Shown here piece after piece: positions 33,878-45,474 of a stretch of DNA of 64,000 nt (its first letter is position 1; each line of letters begins with the position of its first letter). Origin of the DNA: Sesamum alatum. Its lineage: Eukaryota; Streptophyta; Magnoliopsida; Lamiales; Pedaliaceae. The DNA lies in assembly GCA_034509735.1 (NCBI GenBank), contig JACGWO010000007.1, forward strand, positions 19,744,046 to 19,808,045, in the 5' to 3' direction. The position numbers were made by a program, and so were the translations under genes. The notes beneath the pieces were generated by a model. That model searched no databases, was not told the origin of the DNA, and saw only the letters and a program-made list of their open reading frames with translations.

Positions 33878-36102
33878 TGAAAGAATCGGATACGGGCCGG
33901 GAACGCAACGGAAGCGTAAAAATATGAATTTAAAGCATAATTTAAAACGGGTTCAAAGGGGTGTTCCCTTTGAAGTTCCTGGGAGTTCGGTGTTTGTCAA
34001 AGCATAAAATAAAGAGGAGAAGAATGCTAGACATGTGGCTAAAAGGATATGAACAAAGGATACATGAAAAACGTAAAGAAAACCAACCTTTTGATCACTG
34101 CACGTAGAACTGGTTTCTAGCGTTGTTCACTTTCCATTTCTCCTTCCGTTCACTTGAGGATCGAAATTAGAATCCCTCTAATTTGTCCACACCACACTAT
34201 GGAAGAGTGTATCCCCTAATCTATTGCTAGATAGAAGTAGAGAAAAGAAGAAGAAACACTTTCAAAACAACACTATTATTTAGTGCTTTTTGGAATGTTT
34301 TCAAGTTCAAACCTTTCCAAAAGGTATGAACACAAGAAGGAGATTTTTTCAGAGATTTTTGGAGAGTTTTTGAGGGAAAATTCGTGCAAGCTAGTACCAT
34401 AGAAGTTATGTGAATGATTTTGTGTATGTAGAGTTGTTGAATTCAAAATTCAACTTCTCTTGTCAACTTCCAAAGTAACCTACATACACACACTATTATC
34501 TACATAACCATGAATTATTATAGAAAATAAAACCACCCACCAAACCATATAAAGGCTGGTCACATGTGCCTCACATGTGGAAGATTTTAATTCTTCCTTC
34601 ACTTGCTATAAGTTGAATTTTTCGATGGACTAGGACTACTAGTCTTGGACTTTTATTTAATCTAATTAAAATAAGTCCAAAAAAAGTCCATTGGCCATTA
34701 ATTAATCCAATTAATCTCAATCCAATTTAAGCCCATAAGTTTATTTAATCCAATTAAATAAACATAAGTCCGAACTCTAATTAATTGATCCAATTAATTA
34801 ATTAATCCAAAACCCGATAAATTAATTCAATTAATTTAAAAGTTCTAAGTCCAAAAATAAACTAAGCCAATTAATTAATTCTTGGACCATCCATCAAATG
34901 GATTTCCCAATAAATGATCCAATCATTTATTTTTCTCCTTGAATTAATTTAATCCAATTAAATTAATTCTCTTCTTCTAGAATTAATTCCAAATTAATTC
35001 TACCTATTCCATAGTGATTTTTGTGTGACTCTTTAGGTTCAGCCTCAGCTAGACTTGAGCTTGTGTCCAACTCAACTGGTCAATTAAATCCAATTTAATT
35101 AACTATTTTCCAATTAACCATTAATCGGAAAATGGCCGTCACCATAGGTGACCGTCTAGCAACGGTCCATGGCACTAGAGACTAGGTGAATGTTGGCATG
35201 AACATTTTAGGCTCCCGAGTTCCATACGAGTACGGTCCTTCCATCATCCGTCTCCCGGTCTAAGTCTAGGGCATGGAATTTGGCGTCGGTTCTCATCCTG
35301 GACTAGACAACTATGGTCAATAACTCAAGACACGTTTGCTCTATTGATCGACGTAGGAAATCATTCCCTACTCGATCAATCGCTGTGGCCACAGGCTTAA
35401 AGACTTTAAACCGTCTCAGAGTGCATAAGAGACTCGACTGTCATATACTGACAGGTGACGGATCCTATCTTGGAATCCACCGTCCTCAATACATATTTCG
35501 ACTGCACTGGATAAAGCTTATGATGAACGTATTCCAGATACGGACATCTCTTGCCAGACCCTAGATACAGCCTTCGTATGCATGTGACTGCCATGATTCC
35601 TCAAGTTCGAGGACTAATCTCATACTATCAGAGCCGGAATTCCAGTCATACCGACCAAGCCTCTAAGGCTTCCATATGACGATTCCCTCGAGTCAGTTTA
35701 GTCAGCTAATACACTTGTCAACTAACCTACTAATATTGCATAGACGTCCAACGTCTGTCGCCGATGAAACACGACACTCATCCAATGAATGCAATCCTTA
35801 GTGCAAGTCTCTGTAGGACCCTCGATGCCCTGTCTCGAGGTTCTCAACTTGGAACATTCCAGACCAACCCTAAGAAGTTGGTTTCATAGCTGCCATCCAA
35901 TGCGCAGCTCAACTACATAGGTTCTCCAATTGGTCTGTGGGCATTTATTGTGACGTTAAAACGTCGTTTAACATAATCAGTAAGCACAACAAACACATAG
36001 TGCCATGGATGAATACTTACTAGATTCATCAAGTCAATAAAGATTGCTAAATAGTACCCAAAACCGCCAATCCAATTGGCTTTCTAGTCACCTATTCTAA
36101 CA
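33878..36102 (-). repeat. C-type LTR (C3) in the gag knuckle of element 3
   Basis: 2,225 bp, (in +) TGAAAGAATCGG to CCTATTCTAACA. The perfect TSD CCACG lies at 33873-33877 and 36103-36107. The same insertion edge (CTGAGAACCACG then TGAAAG) occurs at 18150-18162 in tandem copy A, which proves that the LTR was present before the duplication. Confidence 0.95.
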
Positions 36103-36873
36103 CCACGGGCCTTCCCTTTCCCTTTGCCCAATCCCACCGGGGCAACAAGGGCGCCAGGAGCGCGAGCAGGGGCCGCAACCGTCTTCCCCTTTCCTTTCTT
36201 CCTCTTCCAACATCCGGCTCTCTTGCCATTCGCCTTAGAGGTCGAAGCCTGTCCTATCAATACCGTCGGCGCCGATTTTTGGGTCGTCGCCTCGTATTGT
36301 ACCAACATGTTGATCAACTCATGAATAGACTTCTCAAGTCCGTTCATGTTGTAGTTTACAACAAACGGGTCATAGGACGGCGGAAGCGATTGGAGGATCA
36401 CATCAATGTACGTGTCATTGTTAAACCCAACTTTAATGTCCTCGAGCTTCTCCACTAGGGAAAGCATCTTAACCCCATGAATTTGTACAGACGATCCTTT
36501 AGCCAGCTTGGTGCCAAAGAATGCTTTTGTGGCGGCATATCTAATATGCCTATCTGGAACCGCATAAACCTTGTTCATGCGAAGCATTCTGGCGGAGACG
36601 TTGTCCAGCCTTTCATATTGCTTCTGGATGTCGTTAGACATCGAATACAATATGATACTGCGTACTTTTTGGTTTTTCTCATGCCATTTCCCGAACGTCA
36701 AACGTTCTTTTTGGCGTGGACCCCTCCGGTAAGTCGCTCGGTGGCGGTTCGTCCAAGACGTAGCTTTGGTTCTCAAAAGCGAGGACAATCCTCAGGTTTC
36801 TTAGCCAGTCCGAGTAGTTCATTCCGTTATATTTATTAGTTTCAAGTACCATGGTCAATGGATTCTTAGACAT
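36103..36873 (-). pseudogene. Copia gag of element 3 (N-terminal and central part)
   Basis: ATG at 36873 opens MSKNPLTMVLETNKYNGMNY and runs to LPEGSTP. A small frameshift near 36715 follows. The next frame then continues LTFGKWHEKNQKVRS to LVQYEATTQKSAP and the lysine-rich GKRAGCWKRKKGKGK tail. It stops at the LTR insertion within the knuckle. It closely resembles Gag of element 2 and keeps the frame through QKSAPTVLIGQAS that element 2 lost, so it helps locate element 2's insertion. It is not functional because of the frameshift and the split from pol. Confidence 0.88.
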
Positions 36874-38812
36874 ATCTACATTTATAAAATGTAAAGAAGA
36901 AATCAGCAGATGATGGTAATATTATTATTCAAGTCGAAGACATGGTCTTTTTAGTCTTTAACCCTCCCACTATTTATACGAAAGTTCACCACTCTCAAGT
37001 GGAGTTTCGGAAAATCATTTCCTAGTGGTCTTGGGATCCATAAGCGTGATCTCCATGCCCCCTTTTACGATTCACATAAAGAAAACCTCATGGGAGATGT
37101 CCAATATTATTCTCATCCAATGAGATTCCCAATATATTTTGCCTCACCTATTCGCATGGTTCTGAGGACTCCAAGCGAACCATGTTACTCAGTTTTGGGC
37201 CCGACCCATCAACTAAATCATGCCTCAACTGTCGCCCCCACGACTCGTGAGATAGGAAAACAACGAGTGCAATCTCTTTGTTCACAACAATGGTGAGGCT
37301 TTCCCCTAGTCCAAATGTGCCACGACTCGTGAGACCACACTTGGGTAGTGGTAGCTTCCTCACCACATTGTTGTGGATGGAAGGTTCGGACAGATCAAAA
37401 TACCATTTTGATCCAAGTCCGTTGTAGGCCTAATATTTAATTTGGTCCAACCAAATGAGAGTTTAGATAATGACCGAGACCTCAGGACATTAAATGTTTT
37501 AGCATGCATAAATATCCAATATTCATTAAAGCGTGTAAATAAATACGCTGCATGTAGAAAACATAGCATACCCTTGTTAGGATGATCACAAGCCCAACCG
37601 ATGTGACCCACTAAGAGCGCAGTGAGTCTATGGTCTGTCTAGGATGGTCCTACACTATTACAAATGTAATAAACCCATTGTCATTCTAATGCGCCTTGTG
37701 GCTCTTCTTGGTTCACGCCTTGATGTTACACCTTGGGTCTCCAACTCCATGGGCTTGTCAAAATAAAAACCTCACCAAAGCTATCTACTCCTATTACATA
37801 TAAAGCAATAGATGGAAATATATAACAAGCCTTAACAACATGAGGCTAGAAAAACAGGAGATGGTAGTCCCAAAATAATAAGAACACAGGCCCCACCCGA
37901 CATAAATGTTAATAAACAATATACATCCCTACACAAGGTCCAGGGCTCTTGTGATCATCCCATGTTTATCCCATCAACACACATAACATAATTATACCAA
38001 ACAATCATGCTCATGAATATTCAAAATATCCAAATGATGTCCAACATCATAAGGCATTAATATATAAATAACATGCAAAGTTCCAATTTCAAACTTAATA
38101 TACATTACATATAATGCATCCAATGCATGTCTTAAATCCAAATTAATTAAGCAAATTGATCTAAGGAAAAATCCAATAATTCCAAAATCAAATATGTAAA
38201 ATTAATTCATTATCAGAATAATGTGCAGAAATCTCAGAAAATCCAATTTTTCAGAAAACGTCGAAAAACGGCACAAAACGGCCCAGCCGTTGTGCTTGCC
38301 GCCCGCCCATCCGCACAAGACCGTGTGCGCGCGCGTGCAGCCAGCCTGCGGGCCTTGCACGCGCGCGCTCAGTGCAGCACTGGCCAGGTGGCCAACCGCT
38401 GCGCGCCTGTGCGTAGTGCCCGCGCGCACTGATCGAAGCCCCTGCCAACACGTACGCTGGCAAGCACGCCGGCCAGGCTGCGCGCAAGCGTGAGCCCCCG
38501 CGCGCCCGGCCATGCGCCTGCCAGCCAGTGGCCAACCGACAGGAGCGGCAACCAACTGCTGCTGCTGCTGTCCGTATGTAAAGTGTTTTCCGATTTCTCT
38601 TTTCAGCACATTAATATACAATATAAACTGAAAATAAACATGCAATTTTAAGATCCAATCTTATAAAAAATCGCATGCATAACGTCCATAAAATTCAAAC
38701 AAATGAACAATCATATTTATTCATATATTCATACAATAACACATACTCATAAAACCGTAAACCAAATAGATCATGCCAAGCACATAGATCTATGCCCCTT
38801 ACATCGAACCGG
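36874..38812 (-). other. Untranslated leader of element 3
   Basis: 1.9 kb between the primer site and gag, clearly homologous to the element 2 leader over 36874-38250. It has the palindrome pair at 37238-37252 and 37320-37334, the conserved block at 37560-37650 and one GC-rich island (38279-38575). No credible ORF. Confidence 0.75.
38279..38575 (-). repeat. GC-rich leader island of element 3
   Basis: The longest of the four GC islands, starting in the same AAAACGGCCCAGCCG text as element 2. Beyond the first about 60 bp it differs strongly from element 2's island, including a CTGCTGCTGCTG run near its end. The island interior evolves much faster than its borders. Confidence 0.78.
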
Positions 38813-38824
38813 GCTCTGATACCA
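38813..38824 (-). other. Primer binding site (tRNA-iMet), element 3
   Basis: GCTCTGATACCA on + lies two bases from the LTR terminus (38827). It confirms that 38827-43842 is a 5' LTR and that the element reads leftward. Confidence 0.93.
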
Positions 38825-39319
38825 GTTGAAGGACAAGCGGATCCGCCCGGGAGCGCGAGCTGTAGCATGAAAAATGCGAATATTTAAAATTAATCAAAAG
38901 CATTGTCATAAAATCCCAAGGGGTGTACCCTTGGGTGCTCAACCGGGCATTCGATGTAGGATGTACCAATATTATATGCGTATATTGAACATGGGGCATA
39001 GACACAATAATAAACTACTAAAGCATAAAAGACGAAGTTCTTCTAAACATACTTTGTTCTTCCAATTGATCCAAGATCCAATGAAGAACAAAGGTATAGA
39101 GAGGGAGCGAGGCCGAGAGTTGGTGGAGAGAAGAGTGTGATTTTTCTTCTTTTTTTCCTAGAAAAAGATGAATTATGATTCTCTTGCTATGACGTTTTGT
39201 ATACACTCATACATATACAAAATTAATGTGATTATTAAATGTGTCTAGGTTCATCCAAGGTTGTCTAGATTCATCCCAATGAATCCCACTAATTCATGAA
39301 TCAAGCCTACCATCTCTTA

Positions 39320-40327
39320 GGGCATCTTTACTTGCAAGGATTAGCCTTGATTAAATGGCTAATCTTTGCTTATATTATGTTTTTTTTTTTTTTAAGTTGG
39401 CCCGAAGTTAATCCTCACGGCCTGTCAGTTTTCTTGATAATTGGATGATTGAAATCCGCCGAGCCCCCCTAAAATTAAGTTATCACTTTCCCCCACCTAT
39501 CATGACAAAAATTGTTTAGCCAAATATGACCTCAACTCTATATTTTTAATCCCGATTTTGCCCCTCAAAGATGAATTATTTACAATACCTACCTACAGAG
39601 ATTGATGTGACAACACATGCAGAAATTTTTTTGACCAAAATTGTGTTGTCCTCCCTCCTTTATTGTTCTTCCTCCATGTCTTGGTCTTCTTCTTTTTAAA
39701 AGCTTGTTGGAGAAAACCATTAATCTCCATCTTCACATCTCAATGTTTGAAGAATTTTAGTGCTTTGGTGGTAGAAGGTACACAAGTTGTCTGTTGTCTC
39801 ATGTTTTTTACTTTTTTTTTCTTGGATGACTATCGTTGCATTTAGTCCGATCGTTCCTGCCATGGTGAAGCCATTGTGAGAGGGAATGTTGGTTCCAACT
39901 TTATAATCCTTGGCTGCGAGTAACAGTCGACTAATTTTTTGTGTAGTTTTGTACAAGTATCTTTGTTCGAGAACGAAGCTTCAAGTTTTGAACAAATCAG
40001 AAAAATAGGTACAACCTAAAACTCACATTCAAGCCATTGTACAGAGGAGAGTTTCTCGTATTTCAGAAGATGGTGAAGAAGAGGGTGTGTTAAGTCATGT
40101 CCAACACTCAACCTGTCAACTCAAGCCTTTTTGTGAAGGGTAGAATAATAATGTCACTCAAGAAAACACTATTTAGGTACAAGAAAGTCAAGGTGAATTA
40201 TGAAATAATCCTACCTATCCATGTTAAAGCAAACACAATGCTAACTAATCTCACATGCTCTAATAACACTTTTAATCACATTTTAGTCAATCCACACTTA
40301 ATCCATACCCAACAAGTGAAGATGCCC
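39320..40327. mobile_element. PIF/Harbinger-like non-autonomous DNA transposon
   Basis: This 1,008-bp insertion in the 5' LTR of element 3 is absent from element 2's LTRs. Terminal inverted repeats begin GGGCATCTTTACTTG on the left and, reverse-complemented, GGGCATCTTCACTTG on the right. TTA flanks both sides (39317-39319, 40328-40330), the TSD typical of PIF/Harbinger. I found no transposase-like ORF, so it would need a transposase in trans. Confidence 0.82.
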
Positions 40328-40969
40328 TTAAGGTATGATTTAATCATACCAAAAGAGAGAGAGGCTTGATTGGAATTGATTTGTCTCTTATAATAAGAGA
40401 CAAGTCAACTACATCATGCATGCATGACCGATTTTTACCCCCTCAAAGGTGGTAATTTTCAGCCATGCCTCTTTAAGGAAGGAGTCCAACTTCTTCCTAT
40501 TCCAAAAGTGGAATTAACACACCTCTTGGGCCAAAATTTAACGGACCGGGTTCCACTGTAATCCAATTACAATGAACCCAAAATTAAATCCCATTTAATT
40601 CAAGGGCCACTTAAATAATTCTCATTTATTCTTTAATCCAATTAAATGATCAAATATTTTGGCTCTCTATGTTAACCGACAAATCCTATTTATCGATTAA
40701 ACGGGGGCCCGATACAATATCGGTCCGTCCATCCAATGGACAATCCATTAAGTAATCCAATTACTTAACTATCATCTGAAATTGACTCCAAGTCGATTTC
40801 TCCACCTTCTCGGTGATTTGTGTGTGACCCTTTAGGTTCACCCTCAACTAGACTCGGGCCTGTGTCTAACAAGGGCCCGTTAGCATGGGTGGCCATCTAG
40901 CAACGGTCCATGGAACTAGAGACTAGGTGAATGCTGGCATGAATATTTAGGCGCCGATTCCGTATGGGT

Positions 40970-42944
40970 TGAAAAGATTGTGGATCGTTCCGGGAAATAG
41001 CGCGAATGCGGAAGCGCGGTATAAAAATTAAATACAAAAATTAAAACATGCTTTTAATAAAATAAAACAACACGTTCAAGGGGTGTACCCTTGAAGTTCC
41101 CGAGTGTTCGGTGTATCTTATGAATCAAAAAGCATAAAAGAAATCATGGAGGCCATAGCATTAAAAATAAAGAGAAACGAAAATTTAAACCGGAACCTAC
41201 CGATTGTCGTTTTCGTCTTCTAACCGGTACTCGCGTTGTTTCCCGATTTGCTCCAAGTCTCGTATATGAGACCCTCCAAACAGTAACACGCAATCCACCC
41301 ACGTATCTTGCACGTCGTGCTAGCGAACGAACAAGTATTTTTGGAGACGATGAATTAATCACACGTTATTAATTAATGGTATTAATTCTCCTAAGTTCAA
41401 TTGTTCCAAGAACAAAACAAGAAATTATTTTCTTGTTGTGAGAGAGAGAGGGCAGACGAGTAGGGAGAGAGGAGAGAGCCGAGTGTGTGTGTGTGTGTGT
41501 GTGTGTGTGTTGGAATATCATCACTCCTCAAATAGTGAGGGACTAGGACTATTTATAGAGGAGGAGTTTAATCCTCTTTAAACTCCAACTCTAAAGAAGA
41601 CTATTTTGACTAGGATTTTGACCTAGTCAAAGTAGTATTTGACCTAGTCAAATTAATCCTAGCCATCCATCTCTCCCTTTCCATCTCAACCATTGATTTA
41701 ATTTAATGGAATATTTAAAACCTATTTAAATATTCCAAAGGCCAAATAAATAAATATAATAAATATAAATATCTATTCTAGGCCTATTAAATTAATTTTC
41801 TAATAAATCTAATTTATTAGATTAATCCCTTTTACCAAATAAAAGGAATTAATTCTCCAAGAAAATAAAGGACCCGATTAAATTCAATTTAGTCATTCCT
41901 TTTCTCCAATATTTAATTCTAAATTAAATATTTAATGTGTGTGGATTGTGTGTGACTCTTTAGGTTCAACTTTCAGCTAGACTTGATCGAATTTCTAGAA
42001 TCCGTCCGTTACCATGGGTGGCCATCTAGCAACGGTCCATGGCACTAGAGACTAGGTGAATATACGGGGATGAACATTTAGGCTCTAACAGTACACTTGT
42101 CCTTCTATCTACAATCTCACCACTTAGGGTCTACGGCACGGAAAATGCAGGTACCCATTTTGGACCTAAGTGTCGGTCTGTCCTTACTAAACGCCGCAAG
42201 GGAAACCTTCCCTTCTGTTCAGTTACTGTGGCCACAGATTTTAGGGACAAGACACAGAGTATCCGTGAGACTCAACTGTCAATGCCTTTGACAGGAGACA
42301 GATCCTTTCTTGGAAACTACTGTCACTCTGTACACCAGAGCTACACTAGACATGGCTTGTGACTACTCAAGTGCTTCTTGGCAATCTCTCACCATATCTA
42401 AGATACAGACCTGACATACAGGTAAACTCAGCAGTTCCTCAAGTCAAAGGACTTGACATGTACCGTTGGAATCGGGAACACACGTCATACCTAGCCCACC
42501 CTACTCAAGGTCCTCCGTAAGACGGTTCCCGCGAGTCACCTCAGTCAACTGCTTCCTAGCAGGCTCACCCACTAACACTTCTTAGACGACCCTCGTCCCC
42601 CATCGATGAAATACAATAGCAAATGCTTAGTGCAAGTCTCAAGGGGAATCTCGATACCCATTTTTGAGATTCCTTGACTTGGAGATTTTCGGACTGATTC
42701 GGCGGGACCGATTTCATGGACCTACCTCCAAGCGTAGTCCCAATCCTCGAAATATGTTTTCAATCCGTTGGCTTTGTTTGTGTAGTGAACAGATATGAAA
42801 TGCAGATAAAGTGAACACAAACAAAGTAATGCCAAATGAATTCACTTCTTTATTCATTAATAAATTTATCAAAATACTGAAATTGTTTAGACATAGGTTA
42901 CATTTTGCCCGCCAAGATTGGCTATATGGTCACCTATTCTAACA
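40970..42944 (-). repeat. Solo LTR, subfamily B, in 5' LTR of element 3
   Basis: 1,975 bp, (in +) TGAAAAGATTGTGG to CCTATTCTAACA. The perfect TSD TGGGT lies at 40965-40969 and 42945-42949. The W-box inverted repeat (41605-41631) is perfect here: TTTGACTAGG, 7 nt, CCTAGTCAAA. A (GT)n run lies near 41481-41510. Confidence 0.95.
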
Positions 42945-43842
42945 TGGGTACGGTCCTTCCGTCTTTCGTTTCCCAGCCTTAGTCTAGGGTATCGAATTGG
43001 ACGTCAGTTCCCATCCTTGACTAGGCATCTATGCTTAATACTCGAGACTACGCATGCCTCATTGCATCGACATAGGAAACCATTTTCTGTTCGACCAACC
43101 ACTGTGGCCACAGGTTTAAGCAGCATGAGCGTGTCTCCGAGTGCATAGGAGATACCTCTATCACGTACTGACAGGGGACGGATCCTTTTCTTGGAACCCA
43201 CCGTCCTCGCTACACATTCTGACTGCACTAGACAAGGCTTATAATGATCATCTTACAGAATGATCACCTCTCGCCAAATCCAAGATACAACAATCCTTTA
43301 TACTTAACTGCCATGGTTACTGAAGTCTGAGGACTACTCCCGTGCAATCGAAACCTAGGAAATTCAATCATACCGACCAAGCCTCCAAGGCTTTCATTTG
43401 ATGATCCTAGCAAGTCAGTTCAGTCGACTCGATCCCAATCGACCAACCCATCAAGATCATGTAGGCATCCCACGCCTGTCGCTGATGAAATACGGCACTC
43501 ATCCAATGATCATGACTCTTGGTGCAAGTCTCTATAGGACTCTCGATGCCCTGTCTCGAGGTCCTCGACTTGGAACGTTTGAGACCCAACTCTTTATCAT
43601 TTAGTTTCATGACCTACCATCCAATGCGTGGCCCAACTACATGAGTTGTTATTCGTGGTTTGTGGGCTTTGTTATGATATATGTAAAATACCATTTTAGC
43701 ATATGAAAAATGAGCACAACAAAGAAAGTGCCAAAGGTAACGAATACTTATTTTATTCATTACATAATATTACATTACATTAAGTTGTCAAATAGGTTAC
43801 AAAATACTAAACCTATTGGCTTTCTGGTCACCTATTCTTACA

Positions 43843-45408
43843 TCCTGGTTCCAACAACACGAGATTGGTCCTCGGACTTGAGGGACTATTGTGGTCACAT
43901 ACACACCATGCATGTATCTTAGGTTTGGCAAGAGGCTAGACGAGAGACTTGGTTGCTATAAGTCCTATCTAGTGCAGTCAAGATATGTAGTGTGGACAGT
44001 AGGTCCCAAGATAGAATCCATCTCCTATCAAACGATTGATAGTAGTGTCTCACTTATACTATGAGACTCGTCCTCCATAAATCTGTGGCCACAGTGACTG
44101 AACAGTGGGATGGGATCCCAGTGACGTTTAGTGTGGATGAACCTAGGCTTAAGTCAAGAATGGGTACCGACATCCAAAGTCCATACCCTACACTATGGCT
44201 ATGAGGTAGCAGACGGAAGGACATTCGTGCTCAAGAACCTAAATGTTCAAGCCAAAAAATTCACCTAGTCTCCAGTGCCATGTACCGTTGCTAGATAGCC
44301 ACCTACGGTGACGGACAAATTCATGTCATATGATGATTGGAAATTCGGTCAAGTCTAGCTGAGGGTGAACCTAAAGAGTCCGACACAATTCATCGGTAAC
44401 AGAGGAATTAATTTAGGATTAACACCGGGAGATCAAATAATTTAATTAGATTAAATTGATTCTCTTCTTAGAGTGTCAAGTCTATAATTAGATTAAATAG
44501 ACTTGACTCATAAATAGGATATATGGAATTAGGAAATGGGCTATTGCGTCTTTAACTAGATGCAAATATTATTTTTTGGGCTCAAATATTTATTTGATAT
44601 TTAATAGAAGCCTAATGGATTATTTTAAATAGAATTTAAAATATTCCATAAAGCCCATCAAAAGATGGACGGACGAGATTGATGAGAGCAAGGGCTTGAT
44701 GAGAGCAAGGGTTATGATTAAGTTTGATTTAATTATAGCCTAGGTTGACTAGGAATGACTAGGTCATACTCCTAGTCAAGTGTGCCTCTCTTAGGAGAGT
44801 TTGAGTAGGAATAGGAAAACCTTTTTCCTATAAATAATTAAAACACACACACACACACACACACTAATCTCTACACTCATCTCTCATACACACACACACA
44901 TGGCCGACCACCCTCTCTCAATCTCGTCTCCTCTCCTCTCTTCACTCCAAGAAAGCCTTTGTTTCCTTTTCTTTGATACAAGGGAACAATAGACGAATCG
45001 ATCACGTTAATTCATAACGCTAAGTTGATTCATCCTCCCTTATTCTTCTTGATCTCTTGCTAGCAGGGGAAATCAAGATCCGGTGAACTGCATGGAAGAT
45101 TTAGAGGGTTCCTACTTTGTGATCTTGGTGGCAAAACGTGGAACAACACGTGTAGCGGTATGAAGAAAGACTAGAACGGGTAAGTCTTGTTTCTTTTGTT
45201 CTCTTCGTTACAACCCTATGGCCTCCCTAAATGCAACATGTTTTTTCTTTTTTTCATGAGATACACCAAACACCCGGGAGGTTCAAGGGAACACCCCTTG
45301 CACGACTTGTTTAAATTCTCTAATTTATAAATGATTTATGTTTCTTGTTTTTAATTATTGCGCTTCCGCATTCATGCTTCCTCCCAGGACGATCCACATA
45401 TCCTTACA
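43843..45408 (+). repeat. LTR D (right part), host of element 3
   Basis: Plus-strand family LTR entered part-way (its left part is displaced beyond base 1 by element 3). It ends CATATCCTTACA at 45408, followed by TAATC (45409-45413), the predicted TSD. It contains the U3 core (near 44262, one change), a CA-rich region near 44845 and a TATA-like TATAAATA near 44829. It sits in the last codons of element 4's pol, so it is either a solo LTR or the 3' LTR of another element. Confidence 0.85.
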
Positions 45409-45460
45409 TAATCAGCATCTGGATAAGATGAGTTTGAGGTCAATGGGTGATTGGCTTTAG
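45409..45460 (+). pseudogene. C-terminal end of copia RNase H, element 4
   Basis: The last codons of pol read NQHLDKMSLRSMGDWL then TAG at 45458. This corresponds to the rf-type ending MGDWL / NG-L-L seen just upstream of the polypurine tract in element 2 (ANG.LAL region). Everything upstream is cut off by LTR D. It is useful only as an anchor showing that 45475 starts a 3' LTR. Confidence 0.75.
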
Positions 45461-45463
45461 GTT

Positions 45464-45474
45464 AAGTGGGAGAT
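45464..45474 (+). other. Polypurine tract of element 4
   Basis: AAGTGGGAGAT directly before TGTTGGAATAGG, matching element 2's tract. Confidence 0.85.

Larger units (their letters stand above)
16551..43842 (-). mobile_element. Copia LTR retrotransposon, element 3 (heavily nested, rearranged)
   Basis: Element 3 reads right to left: 5' LTR (38827-43842), primer site, leader, gag (36103-36873), then integrase and RT. Its 3' part (RNase H and 3' LTR) lies left of the window. Its RT-integrase-zinc-knuckle block occurs twice: 16551-18161, and 20393-21435 continuing at 33349-33877. A C-type LTR stands between and beside the copies. Inserted into it are C-type LTRs, solo LTRs at 21436 and 40970, a PIF-like element at 39320 and complete element 2. 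On the right it abuts TCCTG (43843-43847) of LTR D, so the distant TSD partner should also be TCCTG. Confidence 0.85.
38827..43842 (-). repeat. 5' LTR of element 3, subfamily D, with two insertions
   Basis: It begins (in +) TGAAGGACAAGCGG and ends CCTATTCTTACA, one base off the usual terminus. It is interrupted by a PIF/Harbinger-like element (39320-40327) and a B-type solo LTR (40970-42944). Relative to element 2 it also lacks about 200 bp near 39030. U5 hairpin at 38915-38935 with stem CCCAAGGG/CCCTTGGG. Confidence 0.92.
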
